DNA of 64,000 nt from Telmatactis stephensoni (taxonomy: Eukaryota; Cnidaria; Anthozoa; Actiniaria; Isophelliidae), in contig JALIZF010001787.1 in NCBI GenBank assembly GCA_029948255.1, positions 62,001 to 126,000 on the forward strand, in the 5' to 3' direction. The notes beneath the pieces were generated by a model. It was given only the letters and a program-made list of their open reading frames with translations, did not search any database and was not told where the DNA came from. Position 1 is the stretch's first letter. Each line of letters starts with the position of its first letter. The position numbers and the translations under genes are program-made. Below, in pieces: positions 44,531 through 55,339 of this stretch.

Positions 44531-45300
44531 CTAACTCTGTGTTGGTAGTGTAAAGTTACCTATAGTAACTACAGACGTTTTGCGCATGTGCCTAGCAACG
44601 TTGTTAAGCGAACCACTTCTGTCTCTCATCGTATAAACAAACATTCTTGCTCGTATTATCTCGGTTTTGTTTTGCTCAGGATGAAATAAAATGATCCAAA
44701 GACGATTGAAAAACATGCAGACAAGGGCACTGAATCCCGTAACAATCAGACAGCAACATAAAAAGACGTATTTTGTTGCGGGATCGGTCCCGTAGTACAG
44801 CGGGATGTATGTCAACCAAATGACGCAAAAGGTAAACATTGAGAATCCAATGTGTCGAGTCTCGTTGAAATTCTCGGGTAAATTGCGCGCCTTGTACGCC
44901 AGGAATGTTGTCGTTATCGCTAGTACAGCGGTATACCCCAATGTTATTATGAGCAGCTTGTCTGATTGGTTGCCGCAGTCAATGATCACGTGAGTGTCTG
45001 CGTAATGCATCGTCACTTCCGGCGGAAATACCATGACCCAAGCTATGGATGTCGCGATAATTATAGTTGTAAGAAAAACAGCTAAAACGAGTTGGAAACG
45101 GATTCCAAGTATTCCAGCGCCCATTGGGAGTTTGTTTTTGAAAATCAACAAAAGTCGGTTGGTTTTAGTCAGCATGAGAGCCGCCCAGAAGGTGATGACG
45201 AAAGCAAAAAAGAATGGCCTTATTTGGCAGATGACGTTAATAGGTCGACCAATATACAGTGCGGTCAGTGCAAACATCAGCGCGATGATTACAAGCATCA
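44531..45300 (-). pseudogene. Truncated 3' fragment of the second class C GPCR
   Basis: Almost identical to the C-terminal 250 or so codons of the intact gene at 51409-52664: helices from about the second or third onward, the GFSMFTFCVIWLTYIPLYYG helix, and the full tail ending NFTLPTQS. On its 5' side it stops abruptly at about 45300. There CATCAAA of the receptor exon runs into TCAAATATTAACGATATGG of the duplicon module. There is no ligand-binding domain, cysteine-rich linker, first helix or splice acceptor, so it cannot make a receptor. The surviving frame is open with few substitutions, so the duplication is recent. It is a by-product of the duplication that made the last TRIM unit. Confidence 0.9.
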
Positions 45301-46470
45301 AATATTAACGATATGGGAAGGAGTAGGTTATCCAAAGGTTCCTACTTAAGGGTAAATCTTAAGGGCTCTACTGTACTAGCTAAACAGCCCCACAGAGTGA
45401 TTAGGTTTTGTACTGAATTGCAGGGTACAATAGATTATTCTGGATCGTTGATCTCAATTTTGATCGCAGCATCACGCAATACAGCCAGCCAGTGTACGCT
45501 GCATATAGCGTCTAGTTTTAATTCGAATCAGTACTTTATTTGTTTTAATTGAAACTCGGCCTTAACAATTGTTTATACATTTTGTAGTACGTTGATAGGA
45601 ACAACGAGTGTAAAAAAACCTTAATTCGCTTTTACTTTTCTATCTTCTATTTCTTTGCTTTCTTTGATTCTTCATTCTTTTTCTTCCTTTCTTTCTTATT
45701 TAGATAGTCGAGAAACTTAAAGAAACAATACGTCGTAGAACCATAGAATTCTTTAAATTAAAGAATTCTATAGTTCTATGACGTATTGTTTCTTCAAGTT
45801 CTTCGACTATCTTCAATACACGTATTCAATTAGATCTTCTAATAGATCCGACACTTTGTGTTACGTGGTTGTTTTCGACACAAGTCTATATGTATTTTTT
45901 TTGTTACTTTCTTCTTTGTTTTCCTTTCCTTCCTCTTTCCTTCCTCTTTCCTTCCTCTTTCTTTCACTCGCTTTTCCTTCCTCCGAATTCTTTCTTTCTT
46001 TCAATTTAGACTCTTTTTCTTTTCTTTTCTTTTCTTTTCTTTCTTTTCTTTTCTTTTCTTTTCTCTTCTCTTATACCTTTAGAATTTTGTTTATATTCTA
46101 AACACTTGAAACAACGATCATCACACTAGCTATTCAAGGATTGTTTTGGTTTTGAACAATGGCCTACGATCAAATTAATTGTGATACCTGTTCTTCATCA
46201 GGCGGGGAGCCCCTTCTAGATAACGCGTCTTGAGTATGCAAATTCTCCGTAAAATAAATATTGCCAAGGAAGACTAATGTGGCGAAAAATATTCTGTTAT
46301 TTTTCGTAATTTTTATCTTACATAAAACTAAAAAATAACCATTAAATGGTGAGAATGTTTTGATTTTACAAGGACCATTTTGACAACAAAAATAGCTGGT
46401 AATATCTATAAATATATTTTGTACAACCCCGATTTCTTATTGATTTCTAATTCCTACAGTCATAGCATAA
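45301..46470 (+). promoter_or_regulatory. Truncated module and type B upstream region of TRIM copy 5
   Basis: The module starts mid-way (its LINE remnant and first few hundred bases are missing) and lacks the CRE/YY1 MITE (AGGTTTTGTACTG intact near 45411). It then has the type B leader with a TTTTC-rich tract (about 45900-46070) and the octamer ATGCAAAT at 46236-46243. A 109-base palindrome interrupts it. No gene. Confidence 0.5.
45703..45811. repeat. Near-perfect 109-bp palindrome
   Basis: Arms GATAGTCGAGAAACTTAAAG... and the complement meet at TTTAAATTAAAG in the middle, with only a few mismatches. It is absent from the corresponding part of copies 2 and 3, so it is an insertion, probably a foldback element extending to about 45895. 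Confidence 0.75.
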
Positions 46471-46472
46471 TG

Positions 46473-46486
46473 GTTACCATAGCAAC
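46473..46486 (+). promoter_or_regulatory. RFX-type X-box upstream of TRIM copy 5
   Basis: GTTACCATAGCAAC, a perfect consensus match in the conserved leader, even though the rest of the upstream region is type B like copies 2 and 3. Confidence 0.5.
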
Positions 46487-46572
46487 ATACAATAAGAGGG
46501 CCTACCCTGCTGGCATAGTTGCGAGAATTAGCATTTCTCTGAAACAGGTGAAACGTCTCACTAAACAGCAGA

Positions 46573-48849
46573 ATGGCGGAACTCAATGACTTTATTAAGA
46601 GCTTGGAAAAGGAACTTACTTGTTCCATTTGCGAGGACATATTTAACGAGCCAAAACAGCTTCGTTGTCTTCATAGTTTTTGCAGTGAATGCATCGAAAA
46701 ATGGAGCGAAACGTGCAAGAACCTAAGACAGCGGCTGACATGTCCGACGTGTAGGTCACGAGAAGATGATGTCTCGAAGCTTCCATCTTCGTTCTATCTC
46801 GATTCCATGAAACAACTCCTTTTTGCAATGAGAAACCGAGCAAGTAAACCAGAGGAGAAATTACAACTGCCTAACTGCGTCAGTTGTCAGGAACAAGTGA
46901 AGTTGGTTGCATTTTGCCAGCAGTGTCAAGGAATGATTTGTGCAGATTGTGTCAACGCCCACAGGAAGGTAAAACAACTTCGTGATGAACATAACATGAT
47001 CATGTTCGTCGATTTCAAGCAGGAACATGTAAACAGCTACATCAACAATCGATTCCACTGTGACGAGAAATACCATGGAAAACAAAAACTGGAATACTTT
47101 TGTCAAGCATGCCAGAAGTGTATCTGCCAAAAGTGTTCCAACACAACTCATAGCAATCATGAAAAAGTCAGTCTGGAACAAAAAGCAGATGAAAAGAAAC
47201 TATTAATCGAGAAAAGTCTACATCGAGTGAGCCAACTAGAACAAAACTTCGTGCAAGAACTAGAGCTATCCAAGCAGAACATAAAACGCGTTGAAAACGA
47301 AATCAAAACAGCAAAGAACGAAGTATCGGATCATGTACAAGAACTTGTCAAAATCTTAAAAGATCATGAAATCAAAACGAAGAAATCTTTGGACGATATC
47401 CTCATAAAAGAGAAAAGAGAAAATGATAAAGAGCAAGAAGAAATCACTGCTGTCATCCAACAGTTCCGCGCAGTCAAAGAGCAGGGAAAAACTTTGCAAG
47501 TACAAAATGTAGACCATCTTATTTTGCAAAGCCAACTTCCTCAAAAATGCGACGACCTGTTGCAAACTCGATCTGTCTTGTCATCAAAGCCAAACAAACG
47601 AAACGTAGGTCTGAGTTACGTAAAAAACTCACAAGTCACCCAGTGTCTTCAAGACCTTGGCAAGATCGTAGAGATCGTACCAGATCCATCTCGTTGTTCT
47701 ATAGAATTACAGAATAAGGAGATCAGATGTGGTTTTGTCAATCACTGTGAAATTGTAACAAGAGATTCACAAGGCAACGTTTGCCACACCCACAAAGGCT
47801 CCATTGATGTAGAGATCAAAGATGATGAGGGTGACGATGTTGAAAAGAAAATCGTTGAAAAGGAAAAAGGGAAATTTATGGTGACGTACAAAGCAGAGAA
47901 ACCTTTAACTTACAACATCGTGGTGAGCATCGCAGGAAAAACAATAAATAGCTCACCGGTGAAAGTAAGGACTTTCGATGCCAAGAGAGAGCTTAGACCC
48001 GTAGCTGTCTTTGAAGAACAAGAAGATTTAATTTCTCCCTATTCACTTGCAGTAAACGATAGCCGACAGGTAGCAGCCATTGTTGACATAGATGGACAGA
48101 GCGTAAAAGCTATATCCACTAAGGATGGAAAGTGTTTACGACGAATTGGTGGTAAAGGAACAGGAGATGGTGAACTATGCTGTCCACGGGGAGTAGTCAT
48201 GTATGAAGACAGAATAGTTGTAAGTGATAATCCAGATGGTGAATGTGGTAGGATACAAGAGTTTGGCATCAATGGAGCATACCTCAGGACAATCTACAAA
48301 GAAGAAAGGGTTTGTGTAGGTGCAATGTGTACCACAGCTGACAACATCTCTATTATAAGCTACTGGTACCTGACCGATGGTAAATGTCAGATAGCCATAA
48401 AGGTATTAAATGTATATTCTGGTCATCTTATAAAAGACATTCCTATATGTACTGTTGAGACAAGTGAAGAAGATGAAGACGACGAATGGCCTTGTTACAT
48501 TGCTTATGATAACAATAAATACTTTCTTTCATATTTATTCATGAACAACATCAATGTATATAGCGACAATGGCGTTTTCCTGTACAAATTTGGAGAGGAA
48601 GGAGAATGTGGAGGTCGGTTTGATGGTGTAGGTGGACTTACTACTTTTGGTAGTGACAAGCTTGTAGTTTGTGACCGTGATAACCAGCGTATACAAGTTT
48701 TCACACAAGAAGGTCAATTCATAATGACAGTTGGTAGCCATGGTTTAGGTCTAGGACAGATGAATTGTCCTTGGGATGTAGCTGTTACACCAGACGGTAA
48801 AGTCTTTGTATTAGAACACGATGGGAAAAGGGTACAAGTGTGGCAATGA
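46573..48849 (+). CDS. TRIM-NHL protein T5, probable recombinant
   Basis: 758 residues with complete RING, B-boxes, coiled coil, filamin domain and NHL propeller. The N-terminus is the most distinct of the five (MAELNDFIKSLEKELTCS, one residue shorter; CSECIEKW for CGKCIEKW in the RING, with ligands kept). Propeller variable residues: SPY, IDGQ, CCPR, RD before NQRIQV (His to Gln), NCPW, and HD near the end (48817-48822). The acidic loop (ETSEEDEDDEWPCYIAYD) is T4-like and EFGINGAYLRT is shared with T4, whereas the upstream DNA is type B as in T2 and T3. That mosaic suggests recombination between array members. Same inferred role as the others. Confidence 0.94.
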   Translation: MAELNDFIKSLEKELTCSICEDIFNEPKQLRCLHSFCSECIEKWSETCKNLRQRLTCPTCRSREDDVSKLPSSFYLDSMKQLLFAMRNRASKPEEKLQLPNCVSCQEQVKLVAFCQQCQGMICADCVNAHRKVKQLRDEHNMIMFVDFKQEHVNSYINNRFHCDEKYHGKQKLEYFCQACQKCICQKCSNTTHSNHEKVSLEQKADEKKLLIEKSLHRVSQLEQNFVQELELSKQNIKRVENEIKTAKNEVSDHVQELVKILKDHEIKTKKSLDDILIKEKRENDKEQEEITAVIQQFRAVKEQGKTLQVQNVDHLILQSQLPQKCDDLLQTRSVLSSKPNKRNVGLSYVKNSQVTQCLQDLGKIVEIVPDPSRCSIELQNKEIRCGFVNHCEIVTRDSQGNVCHTHKGSIDVEIKDDEGDDVEKKIVEKEKGKFMVTYKAEKPLTYNIVVSIAGKTINSSPVKVRTFDAKRELRPVAVFEEQEDLISPYSLAVNDSRQVAAIVDIDGQSVKAISTKDGKCLRRIGGKGTGDGELCCPRGVVMYEDRIVVSDNPDGECGRIQEFGINGAYLRTIYKEERVCVGAMCTTADNISIISYWYLTDGKCQIAIKVLNVYSGHLIKDIPICTVETSEEDEDDEWPCYIAYDNNKYFLSYLFMNNINVYSDNGVFLYKFGEEGECGGRFDGVGGLTTFGSDKLVVCDRDNQRIQVFTQEGQFIMTVGSHGLGLGQMNCPWDVAVTPDGKVFVLEHDGKRVQVWQ

Positions 48850-49075
48850 ATCCCTTCTGATGTCCACTGAATTACAAGTGAGAAGATCGATTTTCCGTAA
48901 ATTTTCAAATTTTGTGCTTTTGGAGGTGGGGGGGGGGGGGGGATGGGGCTAATGGATCATCATTAGGGATCATTCTTGGTAGCATATGTAATCAAGGCAT
49001 GCATGCATGGCTTGTAAGGAATCATCGTCATTCTACTGAATGACGTTATTGCACTTGTTTTACGTCAGCCTTCTA

Positions 49076-49287
49076 TCAGGGTCCCCTATACCTTTTGCGT
49101 GAAATGTGAATGGCTGATTTTATTTAAACGTGATTTAAGTTCTAAAATCTTTTTGCATCCACGTGAGAGTAACTTTTGCTTCTTTTTTTTTGTGAACGTG
49201 AAAGAGATTTTTGAATAATTCGTGATGCGTAAAAAGACCAAATATTTTTACGTGATTTCATTTTGCAAAGGGGTATAGGGGACTCTG
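49076..49287 (+). mobile_element. MITE (AGGGTCCCCTATACC family) in the 3' flank of TRIM copy 5
   Basis: 212 inserted bases with inverted ends (AGGGTCCCCTATACC and the complement of GGTATAGGGGACTCT) and TTCTA duplicated at 49071-49075 and 49288-49292. It occupies the same site as the unrelated MITE after copies 2 and 3. Confidence 0.8.
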
Positions 49288-49590
49288 TTCTATAGAACGT
49301 CAATGACGTCCTTTTGAACATTAATCGTCAGTATCGAAACCAACGAGTTACAGTATAAAAAGAAAATAATACAGTTTTAAAACATAGTTCTAGTTTTTGT
49401 AAATAGAATAGTAATTTGTAATAGACTCAAATATAAATTATATTGTTGCATTTTTGCGTTTCAATAGTGCTTTGCGTAACATGAATTGAAAGCAATTTAG
49501 TTTTTAATCAACGTATATGGTGAACTAGTTATTTAGCATCAGCTACTCATACAAGTACCCTGATATTGCTGATATGATGCTTGGTATATT

Positions 49591-51408
49591 TTTTAACTCA
49601 TTGAAACTGCCTTATATGTACAGATCTTTTGTAATCTTGAGATATATTTACAGTTAGTCCTAATTTTATCATATTAAAAAGTAGTTTTCTATCAGCTCTT
49701 TTATAGAATCCCCAATTAGCTTTGTTTTAGCCAAATAACTAGAATGAAATATCTATCAATTTCGTTTCCAGGGCCCTTTCCCCAGGCGAGGGGAAACGGT
49801 CCTGGGAGCGAGGTTGAAATATGTATCTATCTCATGGTAAATAAATCAACAAATAATCTTTCCACAACTGCATGTGGTCTGCTAGCACTCACACTCACTA
49901 CTTCTACATTACAACACTCAACTCACATGTTGATTTTTGATGAGAGAGGAAAAACCGAAGAAGCCGGCCGGAGAAAAAAACCCTCGTCAGCCCGGTCCCC
50001 AGCGGTGAATTTTTTTACCCCCCAATAGCCGTTTCCCAAGATACAGTTGAGTGAATCCTATACTAGCCAAAGCCTTGTTCTCCAGCTGTTTATAAATTCT
50101 GTTATCATGTAAATTATGTTGTTTAATTAGCGACTGAAGCTGGCAGTCTTCATTGTCTGCACACGGTCATGCAATGAAACCGAGGCTTTGGCTAGTACAG
50201 GACCCACTTGACTGTATCTTGGGAAACGGCCATTGTGTTATGTCTGGATTGGTATTCCTGTGTTATATAATACATGTAGGACCTTTCTTTACTGAAAATT
50301 GGATGGACAATAATTGGTCTCTCGTCTTAGTAACGTACATCCACATTGACTACTGTGTGCGATATGAGAATGGGAGAGAGCTGGCTCCGCTCTCAATGAA
50401 GCGAAGTAAATCATCAGGAGAAAGGGAGGGAGGGGAGGGTGGGCGGGAAACAGTAAAGATCAAGCGCCAGGTGAACACAGCGAGATCCTATACAAATACA
50501 CTCGATATATTACTTAAAATGAAAACAGCAATAGATTAAATCATCTTAGGACGTTGTTATGCGAAGGTGAAAATTACGACAGCTTATTACAAATTACGAC
50601 AAAGTTATTACGATTTACTACAGCTTTTACAAATAACGACGACTATAACAAATTACGACAGAGCAAGAGGGCGTCTATTGGAAAGGGCGCCTATATCCAG
50701 TATTTTTTAGACGTGAGGGAGCGCTTATTCTAGAGAGGCATTTAGTTTAGTTTAGTTGATTGGCTTTTCCTTTCAATAAAATCAGAGACACCGCAACAGC
50801 TTTCGCCAATTTCTGTATTGTACGGTATTAGATAGTAGGCGTTTATTAGAATCATACGCTACTTTGAAAAAACGTTGAAACATCTGACACCGAGTGAGTA
50901 GCTACAAAATTTGATACATATATACAACGTCGAATGAAATAGTTTGCTGTAATATTGGAATATAAGTTATGGGTTTTGAGTTAGAATCGTGCTTTTCGAA
51001 TTTAAGACGGGAAATACAAAAGTGTTTTTCGGATCGACCGTTTCAGAGTGACCGACGTCAAGGAAATTCCTGTCGAAATCGTGGCGTGACCGTGCGGTGC
51101 TGTTTTCACAGTCATTCGAAGTCTACTCTATGAGATCTAGCCTCCTCCGCATGCAACTCCTTTTCTTTCTTCTTCTTGGGCTTCCTGTTGCAAAGATGAG
51201 GGACTGGAGGCAAGCAAAAAAGGATAAGGGGGAGGGGCTAAGGGGAAAAGCTCTTCCCAAACTCTCGCCTCCAATCTTCGCTCTTCCGTTTCGATCCCAC
51301 AGGAAACCCAATAAACCCAATAAAGGAAAGGACAAAAAAGGAATAGCTTGCGTAGGAGGCTATATGAGATCATTGCTCTATCGTGGAAGTCTCAATGACT
51401 TGACCTCA
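49591..51408. repeat. Spacer duplicated with 42951-44530
   Basis: The second copy of the receptor 3' flank, directly 3' of the intact receptor on the minus strand. It contains the MITE at 50028-50230 and otherwise matches the first copy. Open frames in it are copied, short and domain-free. Confidence 0.75.
50028..50230. mobile_element. MITE present only in the right-hand spacer copy
   Basis: 203 bases bounded by perfect inverted repeats GCCGTTTCCCAAGATACAG and CTGTATCTTGGGAAACGGC. The corresponding place in the left copy (CACCAATTGTGTTGTCTGG near 43356) is uninterrupted. It inserted after the spacer duplicated, or was lost from the other copy. A second inner inverted pair (CTAGCCAAAGCC / GGCTTTGGCTAG) strengthens the hairpin. 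Confidence 0.8.
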
Positions 51409-52664
51409 CTAACTCTGTGTTGGTAGTGTAAAGTTACCTATAGTAACTACAGACGTTCTGCGCATGTGCCTAGCTACATTGTTAAGCGAACCACTTCTGT
51501 CTCTCATCGTATAAACAAACATTCTTGCTCGTATTATCTCGGTTCTGTTTTGCTCAGGATGAAATAAAATGATCCAAAGACGATTGAAAAACATGCAGAC
51601 AAGGGCACTGAATCCCGTAACAATCAGACAACAACATAAAAAGACGTATTTTGTTGCGGGATCGGTCCCGTAGTACAGCGGGATATACGTCAACCAAATG
51701 ACGCAAAAGGTAAACATTGAGAACCCAATGTGTCGAGTCTCGTTGAAATTCTCGGGTAAATTGCGCGCCTTGTACGCCAGGAATGTTGTCGTTATCGCTA
51801 GTACAGCGGTATATCCCAGTGTTATTATGAGCAGCTTGTCTGATTGGTTGCCGCAGTCAATGATCACGTGAGTGTCTGCGTAATGCATCGTCACTTCCGG
51901 CGGAAATACCATGACCCAAGCTATGGATGTCGCGATAATTATAGTTGTAAGAAAAACAGCCAAAACGAGTTGGAAACGGATTCCAAGTATTCCAGCGCCC
52001 ATTGGGAGTTTGCTCTTGAAAATCAACAAAAGTCGGTTGGTTTTAGTCAGCATGAGAGCCGCCCAGAAGGTGATGACGAAAGCAAAAAAGAATGGCCTTA
52101 TTTGGCAAATGACGTAAATAGGTCGACCAATATACAACGTGGTCAGTGCAAACATCAGCGCGATGATTACAAGCATCAAAAACGAGAATTCTCGTGTTGA
52201 TGCTTTGACAACTGCAGTTTTGCTGAACTTCAAATACACACAGAGAACAAATCCAGTAGTTATAAGACCAAGGCCAGAAAAGCTTAATATCACGATAGCT
52301 GTTACTTCTGTCCACTGTAGATACAATATTGGTAGTTCGAGGCACACTGAGTGGGTGTGGTCTGAGGTGTACCCCGGCTGGCACTGAATGCACGACCCTA
52401 CCCCTGTGGTGTTTTTGACGTACCCTATAGGACATTGTACACACGCCCAACAGCACGGTGTTCCCCCCTGGACCGGGTACTTGCCCCTACTACAGGGCAC
52501 GCTGCACTGAGAGTTCGGTTTCGCTCGTTTCCAGGAATTCCAGACAATGTTGTTCTCGTGTATGACGAGTTTGCGATCCATCCATCTCCAGTAACCAATA
52601 GTAACGAAGTGTTTACCGTGAGGGGAGTGGGCGCTAGGTTGGAGACTTTTGATGAGATAATTAC
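51409..52664 (-). CDS. Class C GPCR 2 (mGluR/CaSR-like), last coding exon
   Basis: Encodes the end of the ligand-binding domain (NYLIKSLQPSA...GYWRWMDRKLV), the nine-cysteine linker (SQCSVPCSRGKYPVQGG, CCWACVQCPIGY, CIQCQPGYTSD) and all seven helices, from WTEVTAIVILSFSGLGLITT through GFSMFTFCVIWLTYIPLYY, with a tail ending NFTLPTQS. The acceptor is TTTTTCTCAG at 52665-52674. The first two bases complete a Gly codon begun by the G at 56842, so the phase-1 join reads KYGDTKG then NYLIKS, as in family members. With the first exon the protein has 916 residues. Longer readings upstream of 52664 are intron. A plasma-membrane receptor coupled to G proteins; its 3' part was copied to 44531-45300. 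Confidence 0.9.
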
Positions 52665-52992
52665 CTGAGAAAAAGGAAAAAATAGTTGAAATAGAATTGG
52701 ATGAAAGAAATGCGTGAATATGGACACCGATCAACACAAAGAAATCATCCTCCACACAAGAAAATACACACAGAAACAAACAAATAAACAAACAAAATTA
52801 AAATAAGTAAATAAATAAAAATGAAAACAGAAACAAAAATGAAACCCATCAAGGACCCTAGAATAATACAAAGCGATTAATATAAAATAGCAGTTTTAAC
52901 ACTAAAATGTCAGTAGTATTTTTTCAACGTGTATTTAGAAATGAGTATTAGGTACCGCCCATGTACGGCCGGCGGACGTTACCAGTATTTTA

Positions 52993-53175
52993 GTTCGTTC
53001 ATTCGTTCGTTCGTTCGTTCGTTCGTCCGTCCGTTCGTTCGTTCGTTCGTTCGTTCGTTCGTTCGTTCGTTCGTTCGTTCGTTCGTTCGTTCGTTCGTTC
53101 GTTCGTTCGTTTGTTTGTTCGTTCGTTCGTTCGTTCGTTCATTCGTTAGTTCGTTAGTTCGTTTGTTTGTTTGTT
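52993..53175. repeat. (TTCG)n microsatellite
   Basis: About 45 tetranucleotide units, mostly TTCG, with TTTG and TTAG variants near the right end. Open frames here encode only short Arg/Ser/Phe/Val or Thr/Asn/Glu/Arg repeats. Confidence 0.95.
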
Positions 53176-54574
53176 TTGCGCGCGGTTGTGTTTCCAATAT
53201 GGCAAACTGTCTCATGATCAGTAGCTAGATAAATACCATTTCTATTGATGTCAAAACCTCCGAATAAAAACTCATATGCACAATAACTTCCAAACCCTCA
53301 TTTTAATTAAACTTTGTACAATTTGTTCGATTCTTTTCTAGCCGTGTAGGTTTATTTAACTTTTGCCCCTTTGTAACGATTCCATATTTATTCATTTTGG
53401 GGAGAAATATGATACTTGTAAAAAGTATTTGTTCAGGTCCCACGAAGAAATCAATATTGATATAGATCGTAGTTCAATATGTTATCTGTTGAATGGCTGT
53501 TGCTCATATGAGCAAAGGGAAAATCATTCAAGAGCAAACGGGCATATTTAATTACATAAGAGAACTTACATTGCCGACGCTGCGAACCTTTGTTCTTTGT
53601 TCTTACGAAGGAAAGGTTCGAAATGTCAGTTATACAATGTTCAAAAGTTTTCTTCACTCGTCACTCAAAACGCCGAGGAGGTCTAAGATTGTTTACACGC
53701 TCGTTTTCGTAGAGAAAAAAACGCATTGCTGGTTCGACAAGTGACGTCACGGCAGCCATCTTGTTTGCTCATTCAAGATTCGAGCTACCACAGGAAGCCC
53801 GAGTAATTGAGCGGTTTCTTTGCTATTGTCTTTCGTGGAGGACTAATTTGTACGTGTTCATTTCATTTTCTTTTACGAATTTTTGTTTTCCTTTAAATGA
53901 ATTTCTCATAACTACAATTTAATCATTAAAGCTAATTAAAGTGAAATATGGAGTGATCCTTTCATTTTTAATTTAGATGTGATGTATTCAATTTCCTTTG
54001 TCGCTTTTTTCCTTTATATTTTTCTAGTTTATCTGTCTTTGAATCAGCTCATCCGTCATTTATGATGTATTGAATTGAACTGAATTTTTTTCACTATATA
54101 TATTACAAAGTCTAAATGGTAGAAAATATAGTAAAGCTAATTATATCTTTTATAATATTAATCTGTAGATATTCATTCATGTAGGTCTGTTTTCTTTTCT
54201 TAGTTCTTCGAGTTATTTTTTTTTTGAACTCTCATTGTTTTGTCTATCTTGGCATTTTTTACTTCACCATAATTTTTCCCCCATTTCTTTCTTGATTCCA
54301 TATTATTAAAGCATTAAATTTTTCTTTTTTGCTTTAATAGAAAATCTTTGTTCATTAGAACTTTTTCCTTAAGTAAGTTTATCCAGCCGTTCATGTTCAC
54401 CGCCATCAATCAAAACTCAAAATGGAAAATAAATAGAGACTGGAAAATTCATTAACTTGTTCTAACTGACTCAATATTTATTGTCAAAATCTTTTCCTGG
54501 AAAACGCCGTCCGTAGGTGTCATTTGTATATCAATAAAACAATATAATTAGTAATGAATGGTTGTCTCGTATAC

Positions 54575-55339
<765 letters not shown>

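Noticed and set aside
18067..52190. Interpretation of the repeated units as a satellite array or CRISPR-like array
   Set aside because: Units are about 5 kb, carry intact diverged genes and contain different transposon insertions; this is a gene-family tandem duplication.
52665..52791. Extension of the second receptor's last exon upstream to an ATG at 52791 (MFICLFLCVFSCVEDD...), resembling a signal peptide
   Set aside because: The acceptor at 52665-52666 joins in exact phase to the first exon at 56842 and restores the family sequence; the hydrophobic stretch is the intron's pyrimidine-rich end read in frame.
52929..53228. Frames rich in Arg-Ser-Phe-Val or Thr-Asn-Glu-Arg repeats
   Set aside because: Translations of (TTCG)n on both strands, in the same intron.
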